This document shows positions 1-6,710 of a DNA stretch of 16,189 nucleotides, one piece after another. The stretch is taken from NCBI GenBank assembly GCA_947446625.1, contig CANFIE010000039.1, forward strand, positions 1 through 16,189, given 5' to 3'. Under the pieces are notes generated by a model. That model worked only from the letters and a program-made list of their open reading frames with translations. It was not told the origin of the DNA and searched no databases. How positions within the stretch are numbered: position 1 is the first letter of the stretch; each line of letters opens with the position of its first letter. A program made the translations under genes and the position numbers. The stretch comes from Acetobacteraceae bacterium. GTDB taxonomy: Bacteria; Pseudomonadota; Alphaproteobacteria; Acetobacterales; Acetobacteraceae.

Positions 1-2
1 AC

Positions 3-94
3 CCGTTCTGATGATTCCATCAGAACGGATATTGCTCTAGCGCCTGATCGGCCTGCGGCGGTGGCGCCGCAGGCCGTGAATCAGTCGCTCAAAC
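3..94. repeat. Composite palindromic repeat, copy 1 (hairpin A + hairpin B)
   Basis: Two hairpins are separated by a 15-base spacer containing GCTCTAGCG. Hairpin A has arms CCGTTCTGATG (3-13) and CATCAGAACGG (18-28) around the loop ATTC. Hairpin B pairs CTGAT (44-48) with ATCAG (80-84), skips a 3-base TGA bulge (77-79), then continues as a perfect 12-bp stem (49-60 with 65-76) around the loop GTGG. The element starts a few bases beyond the stop of the leftward lemA. The same arrangement recurs at 11673-11760, and hairpin B alone recurs twice at 4966-5075. It could be a transcription terminator, a REP-like element or a MITE remnant. The structure is seen directly; the role is inferred. Confidence 0.85.
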
Positions 95-96
95 GC

Positions 97-654
97 TCAG
101 AACTTCACTTGCGGGGCGGTGTTGATCACCGCCCGCTCGGCCTCGGTCACCTCAAAGAAGGTGCGGGCGGTGAAGCCCAGGCTGCCGGCAATGAACACTG
201 CCGGCACCGACTGGATGATGCTGTTGTATTCGGCCACGGCGTTGTTGAAGAAGCGCCGGGCAGCGGCGATCTTGCCGTCGATATCCGCCAACTGCGCCTG
301 CAGCTGCAGGAAGTTCTGGTTGGCCTTCAAATCCGGGTAGGCTTCCACCACCGCCATCAGGCGGCCCAGTGCGGCGCCCAACTGGCCCTCGGCCTGGGCC
401 TGCGCCGCCGGGCCTTGCGCGGTCAGCGCCGAACCGCGTGCCGCCATCACCGCTTCCAGCGTGCCCCGTTCATGCGCGGCATAGCCCCGCACCGTTTCCA
501 CCAGGTTGGGCACCAAATCGTGCCGCAGCTTCAACTGCACATCCACGTCAGACCATGCCTGGCCGGTGGTTTGCCGCAGGCTGACCATGCGGTTGTACAC
601 CAGCATCAGCCACAGCAGCAGCAGCACAACAACGCCGAGCACAATCCACATCAT
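97..654 (-). CDS. lemA: LemA family protein
   Basis: This is a 185-residue protein of the LemA family: a short N-terminal membrane anchor followed by a periplasmic or cytoplasmic helical bundle of unknown biochemical function. An N-terminal hydrophobic segment (about residues 1-20, rich in V and L) precedes the family hallmarks: YNRMVSLRQ, then DVQLKLRHDLVPNLVETV, and later YPDLKANQNFLQLQ and IAAARRFFNNAVAEYNS. The length matches the family. A GTG 12 bases upstream stays in frame, but it overlaps the AAGGAG sequence that should serve as ribosome binding site, so the ATG at 654 (or the next codon, also ATG) is preferred. It lies 42 bases downstream of the DUF4189 gene and may be the last gene of the regulator-kinase transcript. 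The YgcG/TPM-domain partner often found beside lemA is not visible; the repeat at 3-94 follows instead. Confidence 0.93.
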   Translation of the reverse strand: MMWIVLGVVVLLLLWLMLVYNRMVSLRQTTGQAWSDVDVQLKLRHDLVPNLVETVRGYAAHERGTLEAVMAARGSALTAQGPAAQAQAEGQLGAALGRLMAVVEAYPDLKANQNFLQLQAQLADIDGKIAAARRFFNNAVAEYNSIIQSVPAVFIAGSLGFTARTFFEVTEAERAVINTAPQVKF

Positions 655-696
655 GGCAGCCAGCACTCCTTCAGGTGGCGCCGAGTATAGCCGAAC

Positions 697-1299
697 TCAG
701 GGCCGGCCACAGGCCCGCGCCACAATTTCGCAATTGCCCCGGCCATTGCAGGCGCCCAGCGCGGTGCGGTCGGCCTCGGCCTGGGTGGCACCCTTGCCGT
801 ATTCCACCAGGGTTACCTGGAAGGTGCGCCTGTCAGCGGTGCGGAACAGGCCAAACACCTGCCCGGCATGCACCGCCGCCAGGCATTGGCCCGGCCCGGC
901 CTCGGCCAGCACGCGGCAATTGCCCAGGCGGGCTTCGTCGCAGCTACGCTGGGCGTTCATGTGCGCCAGGTTGCGGTCGGCCTGGTCCTGGCTCACCCCC
1001 AGGGCGGCGTGCGGCAAGGGGGCGGCGTAGATCACCGCCCAGGTGCCCGTGGTGGCGGGCGTGGCCGGGGCGCTCGCCACCCGGCGCGGCGCGGCGTTGG
1101 TGCCACGGGTAAAGTCGCTGCCCGCCTGGCAACGGATCAGGCAGGCCTGAATGGCCGGGGCATTGTCGGCCAGGTTGCTGCTGGTGGGGTTGCACTGCGC
1201 CCGGCAGGCCGGAGTGAAGCTGCGATTCTGCGCCAGCGCCATACCGGGCAGCAGAACCGCCAGCAGCAAGGGCAGAAGCAGGCGGCAAAGCAGGGTCAT
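697..1299 (-). CDS. Secreted DUF4189 domain protein
   Basis: The predicted protein has 200 residues. From the ATG at 1299 it begins with a clear Sec signal peptide (MTLLCRLLLPLLLAVLLPG, cleavage near ALA|QN). The mature N-terminus has paired cysteines (CRAQC, then CLIRC) resembling a small disulfide-bonded motif. A low-complexity Ala/Pro linker leads to a DUF4189-like C-terminal domain with WAVIYAAP, spaced cysteines (SCDEARLGNC, GQCLAAVH) and an ending of the type ACNGRGNCEIVARACG. DUF4189 proteins are exported and of unknown function. Upstream in-frame starts (GTG at 1377, ATG at 1374) would put 26 polar residues before the signal peptide, so they are less likely. No strong ribosome binding site is visible. 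It follows the kinase gene in the same direction. Confidence 0.82.
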   Translation of the reverse strand: MTLLCRLLLPLLLAVLLPGMALAQNRSFTPACRAQCNPTSSNLADNAPAIQACLIRCQAGSDFTRGTNAAPRRVASAPATPATTGTWAVIYAAPLPHAALGVSQDQADRNLAHMNAQRSCDEARLGNCRVLAEAGPGQCLAAVHAGQVFGLFRTADRRTFQVTLVEYGKGATQAEADRTALGACNGRGNCEIVARACGRP

Positions 1300-1392
1300 G
1301 GTCGGGCGCCGTGTGGTTGCGGCGCCATTTATGCGCCGCCCGGGCTGCACTGCCACGCCAGTTTTGTCGTGCATCACCGTAACGTCATGCTG

Positions 1393-2934
1393 CTAAACCG
1401 GCAGCGTCACCACCGCCACCAGCCCGCGCCCCTGCGGGTTGTTGCGCAGCACCAGGTCGCCGCCATGGGCACGCACAATGTTGCGGGCAATGGGCAGGCC
1501 CAGGCCGGCGCCACCGGTCTCACGGTTGCGGCTGCCCTCCAGCCGGCGGAACGGCTGGAACACCGCCTCCAGCGCCTCGGGCGGAATGCCCGGGCCGTCA
1601 TCGGCCACTTCCAGCCGCAGCGGCTGGCCCGGCCCGGCCGGGGTGAGCAATGAAAGCCGGGCGGCGTCGCCATATTGCAACGCATTGCCCACCAGGTTGA
1701 ACAACGCCCGCTTCAGCGCCACCGGCCGCGCCAGCACCGCCAGCCGGTCCGGCCCCTGGTAGGTGATGGCCTCGGCCTTTTCGGGGTGGGCGTCGCTGGC
1801 GTCATCCAGCACGGTGCGGCACAGCGCCGCCAGGTCCAGCGGCACGCTCGGTTCGGTGGCGCTGTCGTCGCGGGCAAAGGCCAGGGTGGCGGCGATCATC
1901 GCCTCCATCTCGGCCAGGTCGGCCAGCATCTTCCGGCGCTGGTCGTCGTCATCCATGAACTCAGCACGCAACCGCAGCCGGGTGATGGGCGTTCTCAGGT
2001 CATGCCCAATCGCCGCCAGCATCTGGGTCCGGTCCCCCACGAAGCGGCGGATGCGTTCGGCCATGGTGTTGAAGGCATGCGCGGCGCGGGCAATCTCGGC
2101 CGGGCCGGTCTCCGGCAGGGGCGGCGCGTTCACGTCGCGGCCCAGCCGGTCGGCGGCATCGGCCAGCGCCCGCACCGGCCAGATCAGCCGCCGCACCGCC
2201 CACAGCGTCAGCGCCCCGGCAGTGAAGGTCATGACGCAGAAGGCCATGAGGAAGGTTTCGGAATGCCAGGGGCGCGGCGGTTCCAGCCGCACCCGGATGT
2301 TCAGCCACGGCCCATCGGGCAGCCGCAGAGAGGCTGCCCAATCGCCCTCGCGCCAGGGTGGCAGCAGCACGGCCTCGGGTGGCGGGCGCCGGGCCTCGCC
2401 TTTCCACGGGCCACCCGGGGGTGGGCCGGGCGGCGGGCCGAAGATGGCCGGCGGCGCCAACAGCCCCACCAGGCCGGAGGGGCCGAGGGGCCCAATGCGC
2501 ACCTCACGTGGGCGGAACCGCATGGGGCCGCTGCCCAGCAATTGATCCAGCCGGAACAGCCGCACCAGCGGCGGCGGCGGTGGCGGGGCGCCGGCGGGTA
2601 CCAAGGGGTCGGCATCCAGGCTGGCCATCAGCCCGGTGGGCAATTCCACATCGGCCAGCAATTGCGCCCGGCGTTCCGGCGGGGCCAGCACCACGGTGCG
2701 CCACAGGCCAAAGGCACGGGCCGAAATCTCCCGCGCCTGGGCGAAGCGCTGCAAATCCACCCGGTCCAGCGCGTGGATGGTCAGCCCCGCCGCCTGCACA
2801 AGGGTAAGCCCCACCAGCAGCACCAGCGCGGTGCGCCCAGCCAAGCTGCCCGGCCATAGCCAGCAGAACGGCCGCGGCAGGCTTCGCCGGGTTGCTGGGG
2901 GCGGAGCCTCGGCGCCGAGTAGCGAGCCGTCCAC
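1393..2934 (-). CDS. Sensor histidine kinase (EnvZ-like, HAMP)
   Basis: A 513-residue membrane histidine kinase, partner of the adjacent response regulator. Layout: first transmembrane helix about 31-55; periplasmic sensor region about 56-226 that is unusually proline-rich (runs around 116-122 and 166-176); second transmembrane helix about 227-249; HAMP linker about 250-302; H-box AAIGHDLRTPITRLRLRAEF with phospho-acceptor His311; then the ATPase domain with N-box FNLVGNALQYG (Asn413, Asn417), G1 box ADDGPGI (Asp446) and G2 box GGAGLGLPIA (about 474-483). All catalytic boxes are intact. The GTG start directly follows the regulator's TGA (TGAGTG), which fits translational coupling. The sensor region is not recognised, so the signal is unknown. 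Confidence 0.95.
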   Translation of the reverse strand: MDGSLLGAEAPPPATRRSLPRPFCWLWPGSLAGRTALVLLVGLTLVQAAGLTIHALDRVDLQRFAQAREISARAFGLWRTVVLAPPERRAQLLADVELPTGLMASLDADPLVPAGAPPPPPPLVRLFRLDQLLGSGPMRFRPREVRIGPLGPSGLVGLLAPPAIFGPPPGPPPGGPWKGEARRPPPEAVLLPPWREGDWAASLRLPDGPWLNIRVRLEPPRPWHSETFLMAFCVMTFTAGALTLWAVRRLIWPVRALADAADRLGRDVNAPPLPETGPAEIARAAHAFNTMAERIRRFVGDRTQMLAAIGHDLRTPITRLRLRAEFMDDDDQRRKMLADLAEMEAMIAATLAFARDDSATEPSVPLDLAALCRTVLDDASDAHPEKAEAITYQGPDRLAVLARPVALKRALFNLVGNALQYGDAARLSLLTPAGPGQPLRLEVADDGPGIPPEALEAVFQPFRRLEGSRNRETGGAGLGLPIARNIVRAHGGDLVLRNNPQGRGLVAVVTLPV

Positions 2935-3660
2935 TCAGCCCTTCTCCACCGTGGCCGCCAGCACATAGCCGCCGCCGCGCACGGTCTTGATCAGGCTGGG
3001 GTTGCGGCCGTCATCCTCCAGCTTGCGCCGCAGGCGTGAGACAGCCACGTCTATCGCCCGGTCGAACGGCCCGGCCTGGCGGCCACGCAGCAGGTCCATC
3101 AGCATGTCGCGGGTCAGCACCCTGTTGGGGCGCTCCACCATCACCTGCAGCAACTCGTATTCGCCGCCGGTCAGCGGCACTTCCACGCCATCGGGGCTTT
3201 GCAGCCGGCGGCGGGCCGGCTCCAGCAGCCACCCGCCAAAGCGAATGGCCTTGGCCTGCGCCTCCTTCGCCGCCGCCGTGCCACCCTCGCCGGAAACCCG
3301 GCGCAGCACGGCGCGGATGCGGGCCAGCAGCTCCCGCGGGTTGAACGGCTTGCCCAGATAGTCATCGGCGCCCAGTTCCAGGCCCACGATGCGGTCGGTT
3401 TCCTCGGCCATGGCGGTCAGCATCACAATCGGTGTGTCGCCCTGGGTGCGCACCCAGCGGGCAAAGTCCAGGCCGGATTCGCCGGGCATCATCAGGTCCA
3501 GCACCACCAGATGGTAGCGGCCCAGGGGCCAGACCTTGCGGGCTTCCTTGGCGTCTCGGGCAGCGGTGACGCGCATGCCCTGCCGTTCCAGGAATTTGGA
3601 GAGCAGATCGCGGATTTCGCGGTCGTCATCCACGACCAGAATATGCGGTACGGGTTCCAT
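2935..3660 (-). CDS. OmpR-family response regulator
   Basis: A 241-residue DNA-binding response regulator. The receiver domain (about 5-120) keeps the acidic pair in VVDDDRE, the phospho-acceptor Asp55 in VVLDLMMPG, the switch Thr82 in VMLTAMAEE and Lys104 in GKPFNPREL. The C-terminal winged helix (about 138-236) shows LTGGEYELLQVMVERPNRVLTRDML and ends with the family-typical VSRLRRKLEDD and IKTVRGGGYVLAA. It is transcribed leftward as first gene ahead of the kinase and diverges from the His/Met-rich secreted protein at 3797, an obvious candidate target. A close spaced repeat of GTTGC in the shared intergenic region could be its binding site. Confidence 0.96.
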   Translation of the reverse strand: MEPVPHILVVDDDREIRDLLSKFLERQGMRVTAARDAKEARKVWPLGRYHLVVLDLMMPGESGLDFARWVRTQGDTPIVMLTAMAEETDRIVGLELGADDYLGKPFNPRELLARIRAVLRRVSGEGGTAAAKEAQAKAIRFGGWLLEPARRRLQSPDGVEVPLTGGEYELLQVMVERPNRVLTRDMLMDLLRGRQAGPFDRAIDVAVSRLRRKLEDDGRNPSLIKTVRGGGYVLAATVEKG

Positions 3661-3701
3661 GGGCTGTTACATAGCGCGTTCGGCGGCGGCTGCGCGGGGC
3701 T

Positions 3702-3716
3702 GTTGCGTTCCGTTGC
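3702..3716. promoter_or_regulatory. Candidate OmpR-type direct repeat in divergent promoter region
   Basis: GTTGC occurs at 3702-3706 and again at 3712-3716, exactly 10 bases apart (GTTGCGTTCCGTTGC). OmpR/PhoB-type regulators bind direct repeats with 10-11 base period. The site lies between the divergent response regulator and the secreted His/Met-rich protein. No convincing -35/-10 pair was found. Position and period are seen; function is a guess. Confidence 0.3.
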
Positions 3717-3796
3717 AATTCGGCACGCCAGGGGAAGCACCCCGGCAACATGCCCGGCGCATACACTGGGCGGTACCCGCCTTTAGGAGGCACACA

Positions 3797-4282
3797 ATGC
3801 ATCGCTACCTGTTCCGCCACCTGCCGCCGCATCCTGCCCGTACCCTGGGCCGCCCCCTGGGCCGCGCCGGCACGCTGGCCATTGCTGCGCTGGCGGCTTC
3901 CGCCTGGATAGCCCCGGCCCTGGCCCAACCCGCCGCACCGCCGGCCCCGCCTGCTCCGCCGGGCATGCACCATCCGCACGGCCCCATGGGCGGGCATATG
4001 GGCGGCCCGGGCGGCATGCATCACGGCATGCACGGCCACCACGGCCGCGGCCCCTTCGGCGGCCTGATCTTCCCGCGCGAGGACCGGGCGCTGACCACCG
4101 CCGAGGTGCAGACCATCGCCCAGGCCTTTCTGCTGTGGCATGGCGAGCGCAGCTGGAAAGTGGTTGAGGTGAAGGAAGCCGCCAACAACACGGTGGAATT
4201 CGCCCTGGCCACCGCCGAGGGCAGCGTAGTGGCCCGCTTCAGCATGGACCGCAAAACCGGCCGCCCGCGCCGGATTGCCTGA
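3797..4282 (+). CDS. Secreted His/Met/Gly-rich protein with PepSY-like C-terminus
   Basis: The predicted protein has 161 residues, starting at ATG 3797 behind a strong ribosome binding site (TAGGAGG). An N-terminal signal sequence (hydrophobic stretch LAIAALAASAWIAPALA, likely cleavage after about residue 43) is followed by a Pro/Ala tract. Next comes a low-complexity segment (about 57-85) with repeated MHH, GGHM and HGHH units, the kind of sequence that binds Cu, Ni or Zn. The last 65 residues look like one PepSY-type unit: LTTAEVQTIAQAFLL, then a strand pattern ending in ARFSMDRKTGRPRRI. No enzyme motif is seen. It diverges from the two-component system, suggesting a periplasmic metal buffer or envelope protein under that regulator. 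The domain match is by eye only. Confidence 0.75.
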   Translation: MHRYLFRHLPPHPARTLGRPLGRAGTLAIAALAASAWIAPALAQPAAPPAPPAPPGMHHPHGPMGGHMGGPGGMHHGMHGHHGRGPFGGLIFPREDRALTTAEVQTIAQAFLLWHGERSWKVVEVKEAANNTVEFALATAEGSVVARFSMDRKTGRPRRIA

Positions 4283-4302
4283 ACTGGGGTAAACCGGGCG
4301 GC

Positions 4303-4962
4303 ATGACCGATGCCGCCCCCTTCCCCGAACCGCCCGCCTGGGCGCAGGCCGGCCTGGCCGCGCTGACCGCCCAGGACCCGCGCCTGGCCGGCATCATCCC
4401 CCGCGCCGGGCCGCTGCCCTGGCGCAGCCGGCAGCCGGGCTTTCCCGGCCTGCTGCGCGCCATTTGCGGCCAGCAAATCAGCAACCAGGCCGCCGGCGCC
4501 ATCTGGGGCCGGCTGCGCGCCCTTCCGGGCGCGCTGGAACCCGCCGGGCTGCTGCTGCTGGATGACGCCACGCTGTGCGGCCAGGCCGGGCTTTCCCGCC
4601 CCAAGGCGGCGCATGCCCGCTCGCTCGCCACCGCCTGCGTGGAAGGCCGGCTGGATTTTGCCGCCCTGCCAGGCATGGCCGATGCCGAGGCGGTGAAGCA
4701 CATTGCCGCCGTGAAGGGCCTGGGCCCCTGGACCGCCGCCGTGCACCTGCTGTTCGCGGAGCAGCGGCCCGATATTTTCCCGCCCGGCGACGTCGCACTG
4801 GCCGCCAGCGCCGGGCATCTGCTGGGCCTGCCCGAGCGCCCGAGCTTCAAGGCGCTGGACCAATTGGCGCTGGACTGGGCGCCCTGGCGTTCCCTGGCGG
4901 CGCGCTTGCTGTGGCACCATTGGCGCCAAGCCACCGGCCGCCCGGCGGGCGAGGAGCCTTAG
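4303..4962 (+). CDS. DNA-3-methyladenine glycosylase II family protein (AlkA-like, HhH-GPD)
   Basis: A 219-residue base-excision repair glycosylase of the HhH-GPD superfamily, expected to remove alkylated purines from DNA. Visible hallmarks are ICGQQISNQAAGAIW (about 54-68), the LSRPKAAHARSLA segment (97-109), and the helix-hairpin-helix VKGLGPWTAAVHLLFA (about 137-152) followed by PDIFPPGDVAL. Asp163 sits where the catalytic aspartate of AlkA lies. The protein is compact (no N-terminal AlkA_N domain), like bacterial MAG-type short forms. It starts 20 bases after the preceding gene and may be cotranscribed with it, though the functions are unrelated. Its 3' end runs straight into the tandem repeat. 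Confidence 0.92.
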   Translation: MTDAAPFPEPPAWAQAGLAALTAQDPRLAGIIPRAGPLPWRSRQPGFPGLLRAICGQQISNQAAGAIWGRLRALPGALEPAGLLLLDDATLCGQAGLSRPKAAHARSLATACVEGRLDFAALPGMADAEAVKHIAAVKGLGPWTAAVHLLFAEQRPDIFPPGDVALAASAGHLLGLPERPSFKALDQLALDWAPWRSLAARLLWHHWRQATGRPAGEEP

Positions 4963-4965
4963 CTA

Positions 4966-5020
4966 TTTGAGTGACTGATTCACGGCTTTCGGCGCCAGCG
5001 CCGCAGCCGATCAGGCGCGG
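4966..5020 (+). repeat. Hairpin-B repeat, copy 2 (first of a tandem pair)
   Basis: Begins TTTGAGTGACTGATTCACGG, nearly identical to the reverse strand of copy 1 (one base different). The hairpin pairs CTGAT (4975-4979) with ATCAG (5010-5014), with the bulge TCA, then CGGC with GCCG and an inner CGGCG/CGCCG stem around CCAG. A 46-base stretch (4973-5018) is repeated exactly at 5027-5072. It lies directly after the AlkA-like stop codon in a convergent gap. Confidence 0.88.
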
Positions 5021-5078
5021 TCCAGCGACTGATTCACGGCTTTCGGCGCCAGCGCCGCAGCCGATCAGGCGCTAGCTC
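5021..5078 (+). repeat. Hairpin-B repeat, copy 3 (second of a tandem pair)
   Basis: An exact copy of 4973-5018 lies at 5027-5072, giving a period of 54 bases with 8 bases between copies. It ends in GGCGCTAGC, which matches the GCGCTAGAGC border of copy 1 (reverse strand). The stop codon of the leftward gene 5072-5437 is the TAG formed from CTA at 5072-5074, so the repeat border supplies the end of that gene. Confidence 0.88.
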
Positions 5079-5437
5079 GCCACCTTCAGCAGCGCCTCGC
5101 GGTTCCACTCCACCGCCTTGCCAGCCACCAGGAAGGCAATCTCGGCCTCATCCTCGCTGTCCCAGGCGCGCAGGGCCACCATGGCGATAAGCCCGAACCA
5201 AGGGCTGCCCGGCAATTCCGCCGAGACATGCACCTGCAAGGTGCCGCGCTCGTCATGCAGGCGCTCCACATGGTGCGCCCAGACCAACTCACCCATCGAG
5301 CTTTCCGATTCAGCCGATTGCAGGGTGACCATGCGCAGCAGTTCCCGCGCCCGGCCGTCGGTGCGGATCAAGCGGCGCATGCGCCAGGGTTCTTCCTCCG
5401 CATGATAGGCGGACAATTTCGGCTCAACCGGTTCCAT
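5072..5437 (-). CDS. Conserved hypothetical protein, paralog A
   Basis: A protein of 121 residues that I do not recognise. The start at 5437 (GTG ATG context after a GGGGG run) is chosen because the paralog at 6307-6669 begins with the same MEPxEP and the same upstream bases CGGTTCCAT on the + strand. Shared blocks are AEEEPWR, RLIRTDGR, RLHDERGTLQ, HVSA and RAWDxEDE; roughly half of the residues match. The composition is acidic, with no signal peptide, membrane segment or cysteine-metal motif, so it is probably a small soluble cytoplasmic protein. An upstream in-frame extension to 5530 has no counterpart in the paralog and is rejected. The stop codon lies inside the adjacent repeat. Confidence 0.8.
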   Translation of the reverse strand: MEPVEPKLSAYHAEEEPWRMRRLIRTDGRARELLRMVTLQSAESESSMGELVWAHHVERLHDERGTLQVHVSAELPGSPWFGLIAMVALRAWDSEDEAEIAFLVAGKAVEWNREALLKVAS

Positions 5438-5541
5438 CACATCCCCCAACCCAGTGTGCATCCCTGCGGATGCGCCGCGCAGGATCCCCTTATGGCAACC
5501 AGTTTGCCAAAGCCGGGGCCAAACCGCCATGGCGGAAGCTG

Positions 5542-5569
5542 ATAACCAAATAGTGACCCGCTTGGTAAT
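5542..5569. promoter_or_regulatory. Candidate operator: inverted repeat upstream of carbonic anhydrase
   Basis: ATAACCAA (5542-5549) and TTGGTAAT (5562-5569) form an inverted repeat with one mismatch and 12 bases between arms, about two helical turns centre to centre. It is 42 bases before the carbonic anhydrase start, in an AT-richer stretch, and lies between that gene and paralog A. The symmetry is seen; the regulator is unknown. Confidence 0.35.
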
Positions 5570-5611
5570 AATGCGATATGGTCAATTCATTGAACCATTG
5601 GAGCGACTCGC

Positions 5612-6310
5612 ATGCTGCATCGTCGCGCCGCAATTGGCGGCTTGTTCTGCCTGGCCTGTGCCGGCTTCGGCCCGGCGGCAACCCGCCCGGCCCAGGCGGC
5701 CGACCCGGTGGCCAAAACCACGCTGACCCCCAACCAGGCGCTGGCCCGCTTGCTGGAAGGCAACCAGCGCTTTGTGGCCGACAACCCGATGCAGCCAGCA
5801 CTCGGTAGCCCGCGCCGCCATGAACTGGCCGTGGGCCAGGCGCCCTTCGCCACCGTGATTGGCTGCGCCGACAGCCGCACCCCGCCGGAATCGCTGTTCG
5901 GCGCCGGCCTGGGTGAGATTTTCACCACCCGCGTGGCCGGCAACACCATTCCCGCCGCCTCGCTCGGCAGCGTGGCCTATTCGGTGGACGTGCTCGGCTC
6001 GCCGCTCATTCTGGTGCTGGGGCATGAGCGTTGCGGCGCCGTGGCCGCGGCGGTGGAAGTTGTGACCAAGGGCGCCCGGCTGCCCGACGTGCTGCAGCCG
6101 ATGGTGGAGCCGATCTTGGGCGCCGTTACCGCCGTGCGCGGGCGCGGCGGAGACCTGCTGGACAATGCGGTGCGGGAGAATGCGCTGGTTGGCGCCCGCC
6201 GCCTGCGCCGCCACCCGGCCTTTGCCGCCAAGGTACGCGCCGGCACGCTGATGGTTGCCGCCGCCCGCTACGACCTGGATGACGGCAAGGTGGAAATCCT
6301 GGAGGGTTAG
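5612..6310 (+). CDS. Beta-class carbonic anhydrase with export signal
   Basis: A 232-residue beta-carbonic anhydrase that interconverts CO2 and bicarbonate with a Zn ion. Zinc ligands are visible: Cys85 in GCADSR (with Asp87-Arg89 dyad), His138 and Cys141 in LGHERCGA. The region NQRFVADNP near residue 51 is also typical. The first 29 residues (arginines then a hydrophobic stretch ending in AQA) form an export signal; the HRRAAIGGL start could be Sec or Tat, and the core lacks the full Tat consensus. A periplasmic location is therefore likely, unlike the common cytoplasmic forms. GGAG lies 8 bases before the ATG. Its 3' end overlaps that of paralog B by 4 bases, and it is flanked by both paralogs. 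Confidence 0.94.
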   Translation: MLHRRAAIGGLFCLACAGFGPAATRPAQAADPVAKTTLTPNQALARLLEGNQRFVADNPMQPALGSPRRHELAVGQAPFATVIGCADSRTPPESLFGAGLGEIFTTRVAGNTIPAASLGSVAYSVDVLGSPLILVLGHERCGAVAAAVEVVTKGARLPDVLQPMVEPILGAVTAVRGRGGDLLDNAVRENALVGARRLRRHPAFAAKVRAGTLMVAAARYDLDDGKVEILEG

Positions 6311-6669
6311 AGCTTCGGCAGGATGGAACCGAGCGGCCAGGGCAGCGGCTCGCCTTCCACCACAAACTCAATATCCTCCTCGTCCTCGCCATCCCAGGCG
6401 CGGGCGAGGAGCAGGGCCATTACCGCCAGCCAGGCCGAATTGCCCAGCGTGGCGGAAACATGCGCCTGCAGGGTGCCGCGCTCATCATGCAGGCGCAGCA
6501 CATGGGCAGACCAAACCTGCTCGCCGACGCTGCCGGGACCGTCCATGGCTTCTGGCGTGGCTACCCGGCACAACTCGCGTACCCGGCCATCGGTACGGAT
6601 CAAACGGGTCAGGCGCCAGGGCTCTTCCTCGGCGTTATAGGCGGTAAAGGCCGGCTCGTTCGGTTCCAT
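6307..6669 (-). CDS. Conserved hypothetical protein, paralog B
   Basis: A 120-residue paralog of the protein at 5072-5437, function not recognised. Shared segments run the full length (AYNAEEEPWR, RLIRTDGRVREL, LRLHDERGTLQAHVSA, ARAWDGEDE, then IEFVVEG). The middle (about residues 37-48) and the last 15 residues differ. AGGA lies about 9 bases upstream of the ATG. The TAA stop and the carbonic anhydrase TAG stop share the sequence TTAG on opposite strands. No signal peptide or transmembrane segment is present. Both paralogs keep an acidic AWDxEDE motif and a repeated RTDGR element, which could mark a binding or interaction surface; this is speculation. Confidence 0.8.
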   Translation of the reverse strand: MEPNEPAFTAYNAEEEPWRLTRLIRTDGRVRELCRVATPEAMDGPGSVGEQVWSAHVLRLHDERGTLQAHVSATLGNSAWLAVMALLLARAWDGEDEEDIEFVVEGEPLPWPLGSILPKL

Positions 6670-6710
6670 TGTCCATTCCTGGTCCCGCCCTGCCGGCCGA
6701 AGGGCCGTGC

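Noticed and set aside
3..94. Insertion sequence or MITE end
   Set aside because: No transposase and no clear target-site duplication are seen. The hairpin structure fits a REP-like element better, so it is listed as a repeat.
1675..2859. Open frame antisense to the histidine kinase
   Set aside because: The kinase carries all catalytic boxes; the antisense translation is compositionally biased and lacks any domain.
4973..5072. CRISPR array
   Set aside because: Only two copies of a 46-base unit with an 8-base interval, and the copies match a dispersed hairpin repeat. No cas genes are present.
5072..5530. Longer start for paralog A (start at 5530)
   Set aside because: The added 31 residues have no counterpart in paralog B, which begins with the same MEPxEP.
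5524..5535. CCGCCATGGCGG palindrome as operator
   Set aside because: Short GC palindromes are expected by chance in this composition, and it has no consistent relation to a promoter.
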